A DNA stretch of 64,000 nucleotides from a virus. This document shows, in pieces, positions 30,198 to 39,594 of the stretch (the first letter of the stretch is position 1; each line of letters opens with the position of its first letter). Location of the stretch: IMG/VR virus record IMGVR_UViG_3300034072_002191, positions 1 through 64,000 of that record; one strand, written 5' to 3'. Under the pieces are notes generated by a model. That model worked only from the letters and a program-made list of their open reading frames with translations. It was not told the origin of the DNA and did not search any database. A program made the position numbers and the translations under genes.

Positions 30198-30622
30198 ATG
30201 AACCCCCGTAGATTGTCCGGCGTCAGCTCGCGCGCGCGGTCGACGAACTGGACGCCGCTCGTGCCGGCGCTGCCGGGCTCGATGCCCACGACGCTCAACC
30301 GCAGCTTGCCGTCCGCGATGTCGCGCAGTGCCCGCTGCGCACCGTCAAAATCCTTCTCGATCTTCGGATCGGGCGCGAACGGGTGCAGCTTGTAGATCGC
30401 GATCGCCAGCGCCAGGTCGCGGACCAGGTCCGGCACATCGGAGAGCGGCAACTGGTACCGGCCGGCCAGGTACCCATCGATTACGGCGCCGGCATCGCGG
30501 ATAGCACCCGCGATGATCGTCGCATCGATCTGACCGGTCGGCGGTGTGGCGCGGTCGGTCAGCTGCAGCAGCAGCCGTGCGCCGAACCGATCCACCAGTT
30601 GCTGCTGGGTGATGTACGGCAT
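30194..30622 (-). CDS. DUF1320 (Mu gp36-like) head-tail connector
   Basis: 142 residues starting MPYITQQQLVDRFG, with DGYLAGRYQLPLSDVPDLVR, the characteristic DUF1320 pattern. The family forms an adaptor ring under the portal. Size and position agree. Confidence 0.85.
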   Translation of the reverse strand: MPYITQQQLVDRFGARLLLQLTDRATPPTGQIDATIIAGAIRDAGAVIDGYLAGRYQLPLSDVPDLVRDLALAIAIYKLHPFAPDPKIEKDFDGAQRALRDIADGKLRLSVVGIEPGSAGTSGVQFVDRARELTPDNLRGFI

Positions 30623-30624
30623 GG

Positions 30625-30876
30625 TCAGGCGTCGCCTTCCTCGCGATGGCAGGCGAGTTCTGGATCGGCCTCGATCGCCAGGATCTCGTCTTCGCTGAGG
30701 TCGGCGATTGCGATCCGCTCGGGAGTAGGACCGAACGGTCGACCCGCCCGGCGGCGACCCTTTGCGGGACCGACGACCACCAGGAAGCCGGTTTCGGCGC
30801 GCGCGTCGTCGCTCGCCGAAGGATCGGTCGCGGGAGTCTCACCCGCGACCTGCGTTGCCCTTCTCGATGCGGCCAT
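30625..30876 (-). CDS. Mu gp35-like small protein
   Basis: 83 residues from the ATG at 30876 behind GGAGG. The C-terminal half KGRRRAGRPFGPTPERIAIA then DLSEDEILAIEADPEL resembles the HI1506/gp35-type proteins that lie between capsid and DUF1320 genes in Mu-like phages. Role unclear. Confidence 0.6.
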   Translation of the reverse strand: MAASRRATQVAGETPATDPSASDDARAETGFLVVVGPAKGRRRAGRPFGPTPERIAIADLSEDEILAIEADPELACHREEGDA

Positions 30877-30890
30877 CGTCCGATCCTCCG

Positions 30891-31787
30891 TCAGGCCAGC
30901 CACGGAGTGACGAGCAGCTCCGCCGAACCCGCCCAGGGGTTGGACTCGCCACCGTTCACCAGCGCGGACGCGAGGATCTTCTTGCCGGCGCTTTCCAGGG
31001 TCGGCGGAACGACCAGCAGGTTCGGCACGATGCCGAGCGGCTTGCCATGATCGCCCTTCATGCCCATCAGTGCGGCGCGAGCGATTTCATAGTTGGCCGG
31101 GGTCAGCGGCTGCTTCGAGCCCCAGGCGAACTGCCAGAAGCCGAACCCGACATTGGCCCGCGCATCGGCACCGTAGATGAACTCGTTATTGTCGAAGACG
31201 TTGTCGTCCTTCTCGTCATCCTTCGTGACGAATTTGAAGTCCTTGCGCTTCTGCAGGATGATCGGCTTCAGCGCGCGGCTCGCGTCGATCAGGAACCAGG
31301 GCGTGCCGGTGCCGCCGTCCGTATTGGCGATCGACAGGACCGTGCTGCCATCGGCATCGATCACGGGATGGTCGATGTCGAAATAGAACTGCCCGTCATA
31401 GCAGTTCGTCGTGAAGCCCTGCTTGAGCAGGCCGAACGCCAGCTCGTCCCAGGTGCCGCCGGCGGAGAGCCCCATTTCCTCGAACATCGGCGCGTAGACG
31501 CCGATATTGTCGGTCTCGATGTCGTCGCGATCGACGGCGATGGTGAGTTCCCAGCGCTTTTCCTTGATCGCATAGTCGCCCTGCGAAAGGTTCTGGATCG
31601 CGCGCGGACCGAGCCACTCGCGGACCTTCGGGATCTTGCCGAGCCAGCCGTACTTCTGCTCCTTGGTGGAACTCGGCACGGTGGTGGTGATCGCGCCGTA
31701 CTGGCTTTTCGCCTGCGTCAGGCCCTGCTTGTAGGCGGTCGAGAAACCGGTGCGGACGGCCGCCAGGTTCGCTGCATTGATGATCAT
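30891..31787 (-). CDS. Major capsid protein (Mu gpT-like)
   Basis: 298 residues. FSTAYKQGLTQAKSQYGAIT, then YGWLGKIPKVREWLGPR and ELTIAVDRDDIETDNIGVY match the gpT major head family strongly. It forms the icosahedral shell. It follows the protease/scaffold and decoration genes, the conserved Mu head-gene order. Confidence 0.92.
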   Translation of the reverse strand: MIINAANLAAVRTGFSTAYKQGLTQAKSQYGAITTTVPSSTKEQKYGWLGKIPKVREWLGPRAIQNLSQGDYAIKEKRWELTIAVDRDDIETDNIGVYAPMFEEMGLSAGGTWDELAFGLLKQGFTTNCYDGQFYFDIDHPVIDADGSTVLSIANTDGGTGTPWFLIDASRALKPIILQKRKDFKFVTKDDEKDDNVFDNNEFIYGADARANVGFGFWQFAWGSKQPLTPANYEIARAALMGMKGDHGKPLGIVPNLLVVPPTLESAGKKILASALVNGGESNPWAGSAELLVTPWLA

Positions 31788-31799
31788 TGAACTGTCCCC

Positions 31800-32201
31800 T
31801 TAGAACTCGACCCAGACGCCCTGGGCGTCCACGCCCCGGCAGATGCCGGCAACGCTGCGGGTGTTGGTGCCGTTGGTCTTGGCGACCGTCTGATCGTCCA
31901 CGACGAAGACCTGCTTGCCGTAGTCGGCCCAGCTGATCGCATCGGCCGAGGCGCTGTTCGCGTAGCGGAACACGCCGCGACGGACCCGGACCGTGACCGC
32001 GCCATCGGCGCCGGTGTTGATCTTCTGCTCCTCGGCGCGGCCGAGCGCGATAAGGGTCGTCGAAACCGCGCCGGGCACCGCCACGGTGCCGTTGAGGCAC
32101 ACCAGCGCGCCGGCGAAGATCGTGGTTGCGCCCTTCACCGGAACCTCCAGCAGGGTGCCCTGCTGGCGCGGCGTGTTGCGATCGGAGATCAGGGCTACCA
32201 T
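31800..32201 (-). CDS. Capsid decoration-like protein
   Basis: 133 residues, beta-rich, Gly/Ala/Val-rich (TIFAGALVCLNGTVAVPG). It resembles DUF2190-type capsid accessory proteins found between gpI and gpT homologues. TGATG overlap with the protease gene. Likely decorates or stabilises the shell. Confidence 0.65.
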   Translation of the reverse strand: MVALISDRNTPRQQGTLLEVPVKGATTIFAGALVCLNGTVAVPGAVSTTLIALGRAEEQKINTGADGAVTVRVRRGVFRYANSASADAISWADYGKQVFVVDDQTVAKTNGTNTRSVAGICRGVDAQGVWVEF

Positions 32202-33256
32202 CAGAGCACCTCCGTCCGGCCCGCCTGAGCAGCGAGCGTCTTTTTGTAGGCTTCGGGATCGAGGCCCATCAGCGCGATGACGGCCTGGTCGGCTTCGCCG
32301 AGGGCGCCGTCTTCACGCGGCTTCGGCGCATCGCTCAGGCGCGTGCCGTGCAGCACGGGGAGTGCGCCGATCAGCGCCTCTGTTCCGGCCGGGTCCGCCA
32401 TGTGCAGCGACACATAGCGATCCCGCATCGGCTTCACGCCGACATGACCGGCGCGGATGGCGCCGTCGACAAAGCTCTCCGCCGCCGCACGGGTTCCGGC
32501 CTCGCGCAGCTCGTTGAGCTGGCTCGCAACGGTCGCCAGTTCGCCCTGGAGAGCGAGGATCGTGGAGCTTTCGTCACGGCCGGCGCGCGCCTTGACGCCA
32601 GCGAGCACCGCCGCCGGCGTTGCCGTCTCGGCGAGGCCGACCGCCAGCGCGATCGGCGCAAGCGCCGACTGCAAGGCGGTTTCGGTATTGCCATCGCCCA
32701 TGCGGGCCTTCAGCGCTGCGGCGATGTCCGCATCGCTGGCATTGCCGTCGAGCCCCAAAAGCTCGATCAGCATTACCTTCCAGTCCATGTCCGTCTGTCC
32801 TTCCGAGTGAAGTGAAGCCATCCCGACGAGGTTCGGGGTGTTGATGAGGCTGGCGCGCAGGATGCGGTCGACCACGCCGTTGCGGGCGTGGAGGATCGCC
32901 GGCGAAACACCGCGATAGGCCTTGTCCTCGATCAGCTTGCGGCCCTCGCCGGTCCATTCGACCCGGCCCCAGATCCCGCCCTCGCGCGCCTGCAGCTCGA
33001 CGATCCAGCCCCGTGCCGGGGCAGACCCACCCTTCGGGGCCAGCAGATCGGTCGCATGGTTTTCGTCCAGGACCAGCTTCTCGCCAGCCGGGAGCGATGC
33101 CGACATCAGGGCAGCGGGATCGGTAACCCGATACGGACCGCGCCCGTCATGGGTGCGGATCTCGCCGGCCGGCAGCAACTGAATCCATTCGGGCGCCCCA
33201 TCGGCTTCGAGCGCGATGGGCGACGCGGAACAGAGGGCGAGGCGGGGCTTGTTCAT
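32201..33256 (-). CDS. Mu gpI-like head protease and scaffold
   Basis: 351 residues from the ATG at 33256. The N-terminal 160 residues match Mu gpI proteases (WIQLLPAGEIRTHDGRG, LDENHATDLLAPKGGSAPAR, RGVSPAILHARNG). The C-terminal half is helical and acidic, as expected for the internal scaffold that is removed during head maturation. The frame is open upstream without a better start. Confidence 0.85.
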   Translation of the reverse strand: MNKPRLALCSASPIALEADGAPEWIQLLPAGEIRTHDGRGPYRVTDPAALMSASLPAGEKLVLDENHATDLLAPKGGSAPARGWIVELQAREGGIWGRVEWTGEGRKLIEDKAYRGVSPAILHARNGVVDRILRASLINTPNLVGMASLHSEGQTDMDWKVMLIELLGLDGNASDADIAAALKARMGDGNTETALQSALAPIALAVGLAETATPAAVLAGVKARAGRDESSTILALQGELATVASQLNELREAGTRAAAESFVDGAIRAGHVGVKPMRDRYVSLHMADPAGTEALIGALPVLHGTRLSDAPKPREDGALGEADQAVIALMGLDPEAYKKTLAAQAGRTEVL

Positions 33257-33292
33257 GCCGACCGTGATGCCCGCTGCACACGTGCGCAAACA

Positions 33293-33310
33293 TGCCCGCG
33301 AAGGCGGGCA
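33293..33310. other. Short hairpin before the head protease gene
   Basis: TGCCCGC / GCGGGCA with a GAAG loop, in the 153-base gap between the gpG-like and protease genes, the largest gap within the head operon. No T-tract follows, so a simple terminator is unlikely; an mRNA processing or stability element is possible. Confidence 0.35.
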
Positions 33311-33409
33311 ATGGAGGTCGGAAGATGTCGGGGGCGCGCGGATGTTGCCATTGCCAGCGCGGGAAATCAAACGTGCCGAGATCGGAAGTCGATCCCAGAA
33401 GGACCGGCG

Positions 33410-33901
33410 TTATCCCTTTACGATCGTCTCCAGGTGTTCGTCGACGATGTCGAGGATGTTGCGCTCGTCCACGTCGGAGATCCCCAGCCAGACACGTGCA
33501 GGGATGTTGCCCCAAGGGATAGGCCGACCATGACGGTCTGCGCCGAACTGCCCCTTCGCCGCACCTTCCTGCATGACGCCGGAATATTCGAGATTGGAGC
33601 CGATCTCGACGGCGGCCCGATCGGCGGACATGACAATCTCGTTGGAGAGGCGCCGCGACGGACCGGTCAACGGCTTCGTCAGGTTCCCTTCACCCAGGCG
33701 GCGATACCGCTCGATCGTGGACGGGCGCTTCGCCGCCCAGGCGGTGCCGTCCGGTGCAATACCAGCGCGAAAGCGCCCCTTGGTCGCCTCGATCATGTAC
33801 TCGCCCACGTCCCGGTGAAGGGGGGTAAGGTCAGCAAGCCCCTCCTGAGCGGATCGCAGTGCCTCGACGATGGGGGTTCCGTTGAAGATGATCCGAAGCA
33901 C
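33410..33901 (-). CDS. Mu gpG-like virion morphogenesis protein
   Basis: 163 residues from GTG at 33901 behind AAGGAAAG. The pattern YMIEATKGRFRAGIAPDGTAW, then RYRRLGEGNLTKPLTGPSRR is that of the phage virion morphogenesis (gpG) family, thought to act in tail or head completion. The ATG nine codons earlier is an alternative. Position after MuF is conserved. Confidence 0.85.
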   Translation of the reverse strand: MLRIIFNGTPIVEALRSAQEGLADLTPLHRDVGEYMIEATKGRFRAGIAPDGTAWAAKRPSTIERYRRLGEGNLTKPLTGPSRRLSNEIVMSADRAAVEIGSNLEYSGVMQEGAAKGQFGADRHGRPIPWGNIPARVWLGISDVDERNILDIVDEHLETIVKG

Positions 33902-33977
33902 TGCTATCTTTCCTTGTACTGGCCGCATCCACCCGCCGGCAGATACCCGGTGTCGTTCTGGACGTTTGGGGAGGCGG

Positions 33978-35225
33978 TCAGCCCCTCTTCCCCGTGCGGA
34001 TCGAGAAGCTCAGCAGCGTCAGCGTCCGGCGCCGGCGCCAGAACTCCCACCGGGTTACGAACTCCTCGCCATCGATCGACGTCGCCAGCTCGAACACCGG
34101 CACCTTGTGCCGATCGGATTGGCCCACATAGCGCGGCGTCGCGTCGGCCACGCGCGGCAGCATGGCGAAGTCGGCCGGCGTCACCGCGCGCTGCCCGCGC
34201 CGGGTCTCGACGGCAGCGTCGCCGTGCTGCGCGCGAATATGCTCCAGCTCCGAGGGCGACAGGGATAGATCGAAGCCGGCGGCGTCGAGCTTCTCCCGCG
34301 CGATCGCGTCGACCTGGTCGCTGGTAAGCAACCCCAGCGTCCGGCCTGGTTCGATGGGCTTGCCCGCCCAGCTCCGCTGCGCATATCGGCGCAGATCATC
34401 CGCCACGCTCGGTAGCGATCGATAGGAGTCCGCCAAGGCGTCGCGCTGCGCCTCCGGTACCGCGTCCATGAACCCCTTCGCGATGCGATAGTCCCAGCTG
34501 CCGATCTTGGAGGCCATGGCTTGCACAGTCGGCGAGGCGGTTGCGCCTGGGGCGTACCCCCAGCCCTTGGAGACGCCGACTTGCGCGCCCGTCTTTGGAT
34601 CGGTGCGGTCCCAGCCCGCCGGCAGCCTCTTGGCGGGATCGCCGCCGAGGCGGACCGCTGCGCGCTCGCTACGCGCGCCGGTGACGTAGCAGGTGCATCC
34701 CCAGCCCGAGGGCGGGTAATGCTGGATCCAGAACGCATGGGAAGGCGGCAGGACCAGGCCGTCCCACGAGAGGTGGATGATCCGCGGTTCCTTGGCGTTG
34801 CCGTGCCGGTACACCCAGAAGGCAAAGTCGCCCTCGGTCAGCTGGGCGTGCCGGCCGGCCGCATAGCTGGTTGCCGCATTGGTGCGGTAGATCGTCCGCG
34901 TACGCCAGGCGCGGCCGGCGGCTGTGTCTTCACCCGTCCAGCCATGCCAGCCGTTCCGCTCGACGATCGACCGGAAGTCGTCGCGAAATGCGCCCAGGCT
35001 CTTTCCCTCGGCGATCGCGCGGTCGACTGCCGCCGCCAGGTCGGAAAGGAGGTCGGCCTTCATGGCACCCGCGACCATGAAGGCATGGTCATGCGCCTCG
35101 TGCTTCAGGTCATCCCAGCGCCGTGTCGGGACCTGGTTGCCCAGCTTGCGCCGGAAGAACGCGATCTGTTGGCTGAAGGGCTTCCGAAAGGCACCTGAGA
35201 GGCTGCTTGGATGCCCCTCAGGCAC
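33978..35225 (-). CDS. MuF minor head protein with C-terminal nuclease-like domain
   Basis: 415 residues. Residues about 1-220 are the MuF/SPP1 gp7 head-morphogenesis domain (YRTNAATSYAAGRHAQLTEG and the conserved PPSHAFWIQHYPPSGWGC). The C-terminal part, after about residue 320, with RYVGQSDRHKVPVFELATSI and a Trp/Arg-rich beta hairpin, resembles the PBECR-type nuclease domains found on MuF proteins. The MuF assignment is firm; the nuclease reading is tentative. A toxin domain packed with the head could be injected into the host (inference). Confidence 0.8.
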   Translation of the reverse strand: MPEGHPSSLSGAFRKPFSQQIAFFRRKLGNQVPTRRWDDLKHEAHDHAFMVAGAMKADLLSDLAAAVDRAIAEGKSLGAFRDDFRSIVERNGWHGWTGEDTAAGRAWRTRTIYRTNAATSYAAGRHAQLTEGDFAFWVYRHGNAKEPRIIHLSWDGLVLPPSHAFWIQHYPPSGWGCTCYVTGARSERAAVRLGGDPAKRLPAGWDRTDPKTGAQVGVSKGWGYAPGATASPTVQAMASKIGSWDYRIAKGFMDAVPEAQRDALADSYRSLPSVADDLRRYAQRSWAGKPIEPGRTLGLLTSDQVDAIAREKLDAAGFDLSLSPSELEHIRAQHGDAAVETRRGQRAVTPADFAMLPRVADATPRYVGQSDRHKVPVFELATSIDGEEFVTRWEFWRRRRTLTLLSFSIRTGKRG

Positions 35226-36789
35226 TTTCCGCCTCCAGGTCCGACCGCCCGGCCGCGTGGGCGGCCATCATGCCCTGAGCGAGGGTCACAGCGATCTTCG
35301 ACGTGTCGAGGTCGGGAAACGCGGCCAGCAGCATCGCCTTCAGCTCGTCTAGCGTACTGGCCGCTTCCAGCATCGCCTCGATCGTGCCTAGCAGGCCACC
35401 CATGTCGGCCGAAGTATCCTCGACCAGCTTATCCCCGATCGCATCACCGGGGAACGGCACCTGATCGGCACGCGCCCGCACGCCCTGCAACGCGAGCTGC
35501 GGCGGCAGCGCGGGCGCCGGTGCCATGGCAGTCGCCGCGCTGGTGAGGATGCGGGCGCCCTCCGCCGGCTCGGCGAAACCCAGCTTGTCGCGGACCTGGG
35601 CTTCCTCGATCCGAACGCCCAGTGGCACCACATCCTTCAGCACGCGCGCCAGGCGCTCCAGGTCCTCAGGCTCCGCGCGCTCAATCTTGACCTTGGGATA
35701 GCGGGGCTGCCGGCCATGTTCGAGATCGACCCAAGGTCGGATGAGGCAGCGATTGAGCGCGCTGGCCGTCGCCTTCGCGTCGGCTTTCTCGATATCCTCC
35801 GCAACCGACTTGTGGACCTTCGCCTGGCCCGAACCCAGACCGCCAGCCTGCGCGTCGGTGGTGTTGGTCTGCCCGAGGACCGCCTTCGAGATCTGCCGAT
35901 CGAGCCAGTCGGCGCGACGCTCGTACAAGTCGGAACCCGCGCCGACGTTCGCGCTCTCGATGAACTCGATCATCATCCCCTCGGGAATGATGGCAGCGCA
36001 ATCGCCGGCGATGTTGGCGACGGCACGGAAGAGCGTGGCCTTGTCCTCTCGCGTGGCGCCCGGGTGGAACTTGCCCACGCGGACAGGCTGGCCGAACGTC
36101 TGCGCGAAGATCGCCCAGTCGCGCTGGGTGAAGGCCTTGAACATCCATGCCCACGCCGCGACACGCGCGATCCCGGACCGCGCGGGAAGACCGCTCTTTG
36201 CTTTGATCGAAAGGTGGATGAACTTGAACGGATCCAACGGTTCATCGGGGCCGTTGCCATCGATCCCGCCCCGAAGCATCGGCGTGCGGCCGTCCGCCTG
36301 GGCGAACGTGAAGAACCGGGGATCACGCCACTCCAGGCGATCCGGTCGCCACTGGCCTTCGCTCGTGTCCCAAATGATCTCTGTGAAGCTCATGCCCTTG
36401 CCGATCGCGTCGAGCATGTCGAACAGTTCGTCCGCCAGCTCGTCCCGCGTCAGCCAGTCGCGCACCATATCGGCGATCTGGACGTCGTGCGCGTCGTCGC
36501 TCGCCGCCTCAACGGTGATGTCGAGCTGAGCCACGGATCGCTTGCGCGTTCCGAGCACACCCAGATAGTGCAGGTCGCGTTCCTCGATCTGCTCGGCCAG
36601 TTCGAAGTAGCGCATCGGATCGCCCTGGTCCGCTTCCCGCAGGATATTCGCCAGACGAACGGGTGTCAGGCCGTCGCCCGGATAGCCGCCATAGGGTGAA
36701 CGGACGCCAGCAAGCGTCGGCCCGGCAACCTCGCGCGTCAGCACCTCGCGGCGAAGCGGCCGGCCGTGCAGATCCACCAAACCCGTCAT
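35218..36789 (-). CDS. Portal protein (DUF935, Mu gp29-like)
   Basis: 523 residues from the ATG at 36789. EQIEERDLHYLGVLGTRKRS, MSFTEIIWDTSEGQWRPDRL and FQ-like GQPVRVGKFHPGATREDK are signature segments of DUF935 portals. It forms the dodecameric DNA entry ring and binds the terminase. The stop overlaps the MuF start by eight bases. Confidence 0.92.
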   Translation of the reverse strand: MTGLVDLHGRPLRREVLTREVAGPTLAGVRSPYGGYPGDGLTPVRLANILREADQGDPMRYFELAEQIEERDLHYLGVLGTRKRSVAQLDITVEAASDDAHDVQIADMVRDWLTRDELADELFDMLDAIGKGMSFTEIIWDTSEGQWRPDRLEWRDPRFFTFAQADGRTPMLRGGIDGNGPDEPLDPFKFIHLSIKAKSGLPARSGIARVAAWAWMFKAFTQRDWAIFAQTFGQPVRVGKFHPGATREDKATLFRAVANIAGDCAAIIPEGMMIEFIESANVGAGSDLYERRADWLDRQISKAVLGQTNTTDAQAGGLGSGQAKVHKSVAEDIEKADAKATASALNRCLIRPWVDLEHGRQPRYPKVKIERAEPEDLERLARVLKDVVPLGVRIEEAQVRDKLGFAEPAEGARILTSAATAMAPAPALPPQLALQGVRARADQVPFPGDAIGDKLVEDTSADMGGLLGTIEAMLEAASTLDELKAMLLAAFPDLDTSKIAVTLAQGMMAAHAAGRSDLEAESA

Positions 36790-36944
36790 GCCGTCCGATC
36801 CCTCACGATGAAATTGTCGATTAAGAGGCCTGAGAGGCCACTGAGAGGGGCGCCGACCCCATTCTGCGCATCGAGGTGCGTCAAGCGCCCCCACGGGCCT
36901 CCTAGGGCCTCAAATTCGAAGACGCGTTTGGAGGCTCCTGCCAT
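36786..36944 (-). CDS. Small protein between terminase and portal genes (52 aa)
   Basis: TGATG overlap with the terminase stop and ATGA overlap with the portal start argue that it is translated. The product contains FEFEALGGPWGRLTHLDAQN and a hydrophobic C-terminus (LSGLLIDNFIV). No family recognised. Confidence 0.5.
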   Translation of the reverse strand: MAGASKRVFEFEALGGPWGRLTHLDAQNGVGAPLSGLSGLLIDNFIVRDRTA

Positions 36945-38704
36945 CAGATCGCCCCGCGCAGCCGCATGCCCATCGGCGAGCGCCACCAGTTGGAGTTCTG
37001 CTCGTCGTCATCGCCGTCATCGCGGCCAGGGGCCGGCACGGCCTCGTAGCCGTAGGCGACCGCTGCCTGGCGCGAGGCGTACCAGGCCAGCATGCCGCCG
37101 ATCGCCGTGTCGCCGTGACGGGGGAACCCGTCGCCACCCTTGAAGCGGAAGTCGTCAGGCACCTTGATGATGCCACCGACATATTGAAGCGCCTGGTGAT
37201 CGAGCACCACGTCCGCATCGGCCGCGACGACGATCGTCTTTTCGCCGAACGCGTTGACATAGGGCACCGCGTTCTGCCGGTACCATTCCTGGCTTAGCTT
37301 CACCTGGCTGACGCGAGCTCCGAAACCGGAGACGAAGCCCGAAGGGGACGCGTAGCCGATCGCGCATACCTCGGCGAGATAGGCGCCGTTGCCCGTGGCA
37401 TCGAACGCCGCGTGGCCCAGCCGGGGCAACCGCCGGAGGATGTAGAAGGCAACGTCCCGCTGGGTCTCGAACGGCACGTTGCGCAGCTCCACGATCAGCT
37501 TCTGCCGCCGGACCAGGTCCTGCCCATATTCGGTGATGATCGGCCCGGAGGTGTCACCCGACCGCGCGAAGTCCCAGCCGAGATCATGCCGCCGATCCTG
37601 GTCAAGCCGATCCAGGACCGGCTTCACCTGCTCGACCAGGAAGCGATCGGTTACCGCCTTGCGCGCCTCAGGCCCCAGCTCGGCGAAGTCGCTGCCCAGC
37701 GTCCAGCGGATCACCGGCACGTCGCGGCTGGTGACGGACTCGATCACGACCTGGCTCAGCGCCGACCCTTCAGCGTCGGCCGGGATCGCATCCAGTTCCT
37801 GCGCCATCTGCGCCCTGCGCAGGCCATAGGCGCCCCGGATCTTGGCTTCCCATTCCCGCTCAGCCTCGGTCGAATATTCCATGCCGCGCAGCAGGCACAC
37901 CCGGCGGAACAGGCCGTTCTTCACCGCCGCATCGAACGGGATGAAGTGGAGGCTGAAGGGCACCTTGCCCGCCTTGGCCTCGTTGATCAGCTCATTGAAC
38001 GGGTTGAGCTTGCCATTGTGGGTGGAGATCACCCGGATGCGCCCGCCCCAGATCAGCAGCGCGTTCACCGCGTCGAGCACCGCGCGGACGTTCGCGTGGA
38101 ACGCCGCTTCGTCGATCACGACGACGCCCTGGAGGCCGCGGATATTCTCCGGCCGTGACGAAAGCGCCTCGACGCGGAAGCCGCTGGCGAACCGGACGCG
38201 ATAGGCGGAGATCTGGCGCGAGCTTCCGTCTTCGAGCTGGTCTTCGAACAGGAACTCCTCGACCTGGCCGAGCTGGCCCGCGACCACCTTCGCGAAGTGG
38301 GCGACATAGCCGATGAACTCGCGGCCCTTGTCCTTCGTGTCGCCGATATAGAAGACGTTGTCGCCGCCGGCCGACCGCGACGCCGCTGCGATCAGCGTAT
38401 CGTCCAGCGCCTCGGCATAGGTGATCCCGGTACGGCGGCCCTTCTCGCCCAGCTTCAGCGGGGACTGGTCTTCCAGCCACGCCTTCTGGTGATCCATCAG
38501 GATGCCGTCGGCGAGCGGATCGTGGTCGGCGGGGATCTCGGCGCCGCGCGGCAGCTCGACCGGCAGCTCCGCCGGATTGCGGGCGAGGACCGGCGGCCGT
38601 TCGACGGTCCCGCCGGCGAGCGCGACGCCGGCGGCGGCTGTGGTGACGACATTCGCGACGCGCTTCAGCAGAGACGGCGCGTCCCGGCCTGCGTCCGACG
38701 TCAT
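36944..38704 (-). CDS. Terminase large subunit (Mu gp28-like)
   Basis: 586 residues. The ATPase domain has a Walker A-like GEKGRRTG (86-93) and Walker B VVVIDEAAF (194-202); the C-terminal nuclease domain contains LGWDFARSGDTSG, with metal-binding Asp. It packages DNA headful-style into the prohead. It lies between the gp27-like gene and the portal, as in Mu. The first 65 residues are a less conserved extension. Confidence 0.9.
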   Translation of the reverse strand: MTSDAGRDAPSLLKRVANVVTTAAAGVALAGGTVERPPVLARNPAELPVELPRGAEIPADHDPLADGILMDHQKAWLEDQSPLKLGEKGRRTGITYAEALDDTLIAAASRSAGGDNVFYIGDTKDKGREFIGYVAHFAKVVAGQLGQVEEFLFEDQLEDGSSRQISAYRVRFASGFRVEALSSRPENIRGLQGVVVIDEAAFHANVRAVLDAVNALLIWGGRIRVISTHNGKLNPFNELINEAKAGKVPFSLHFIPFDAAVKNGLFRRVCLLRGMEYSTEAEREWEAKIRGAYGLRRAQMAQELDAIPADAEGSALSQVVIESVTSRDVPVIRWTLGSDFAELGPEARKAVTDRFLVEQVKPVLDRLDQDRRHDLGWDFARSGDTSGPIITEYGQDLVRRQKLIVELRNVPFETQRDVAFYILRRLPRLGHAAFDATGNGAYLAEVCAIGYASPSGFVSGFGARVSQVKLSQEWYRQNAVPYVNAFGEKTIVVAADADVVLDHQALQYVGGIIKVPDDFRFKGGDGFPRHGDTAIGGMLAWYASRQAAVAYGYEAVPAPGRDDGDDDEQNSNWWRSPMGMRLRGAI

Positions 38705-39294
38705 GTCCGCAACCCCAGCACGTCGCGCCGGATCTGCGCGATCGAGTCGGCGCTAAGGCCTGCCTCGCGCATCTGCTTCTCGGCCTTGCCGACTTCCTCG
38801 GCCGCCGCCTCCAGCTGGCTGTTGACGCGTTCTTCCAGCTCGCGGCGATGGCCGGCCGACGTCTTCTGTGCCGCGACGATCGAATTGAGCGAGCGCGACA
38901 GCTCCAGGATTTCTTTCGACTTCAGCTCGCCGCCTTCGACCCGCTCATAGATGCTGGCCTTCAGGATCTCGGCGATCGCGACGGTCACGTCGTCAGCGTC
39001 CCCGGTGCCGAGGCTCGCGACCAGGTCGTTCGTGACGGTGCGCAGCTCGTCCAGCCGGCGAAACTGGATCGTCTTGCGAATTGACCAGCGGTTGAACGCC
39101 GAACGGCTGACCGGCTCGATTCCACGCGACGCCAGGCGCGCGTTGAACTGATCGAGGATCAGGTTCTGGGGCAGGCTCCGCTGGCGCAGCGCCTCCAGCG
39201 CCCAGACGATGTCTTCCTCGGCCGCCTCCGGCAGCATGTCCAAGGTAGAGAGCCTACCACGACCCTCGCGCCGATCGGCGCCGGCGCCAGGCAC
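38701..39294 (-). CDS. DUF3486 (Mu gp27-like) small terminase
   Basis: 197 residues. GRGRLSTLDMLPEAAEEDIV, then LILDQFNARLASRGIEPVSR and SAFNRW match DUF3486, the small terminase/packaging-recognition protein of Mu-like phages. The C-terminal half is coiled coil. Overlaps the large subunit gene by ATGA. Confidence 0.85.
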   Translation of the reverse strand: MPGAGADRREGRGRLSTLDMLPEAAEEDIVWALEALRQRSLPQNLILDQFNARLASRGIEPVSRSAFNRWSIRKTIQFRRLDELRTVTNDLVASLGTGDADDVTVAIAEILKASIYERVEGGELKSKEILELSRSLNSIVAAQKTSAGHRRELEERVNSQLEAAAEEVGKAEKQMREAGLSADSIAQIRRDVLGLRT

Positions 39295-39297
39295 CGC

Positions 39298-39594
39298 TCA
39301 GTCCTCGTCCGAGGGACGCGTCACGCCCTCGATCACCGCGCGGCGATCGACATGGTCGCGGCCCAGCTTGGTCAACGCTGCCACCATCACGGTCCCGGCC
39401 TCGGTGATCCGCACAGCGCCCAGCTCGTCGAGCAGGCGCAGCTGCGTGCGGACCCAGTCGCGCGTGCGGCGGAAACCGAACGCATCGAGCACGTGCATCA
39501 ACACGGCTTCATTGAGGCGGCCGTCGATCTGGCTCGCCAGTTCCTTCAGCATGCACAGCCGGGCATCGGCCGCATAGCTATCGGCGTAGTTCAC
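39298..39594 (-). CDS. Mu gp26-like winged-helix protein
   Basis: 98 residues: ADARLCMLKELASQIDGRLN, then GFRRTRDWVRTQLRLLDELG and a beta wing, the pattern of small winged-helix proteins at the gp26 position of Mu-like phages. Possibly DNA binding in packaging. ATGA overlap with the upstream gene. Confidence 0.7.
   Translation of the reverse strand: MNYADSYAADARLCMLKELASQIDGRLNEAVLMHVLDAFGFRRTRDWVRTQLRLLDELGAVRITEAGTVMVAALTKLGRDHVDRRAVIEGVTRPSDED

Noticed and set aside
33293-33310. Rho-independent terminator within the head operon
   Set aside because: The hairpin has no following T-tract on either strand, and head genes on both sides must be co-expressed.
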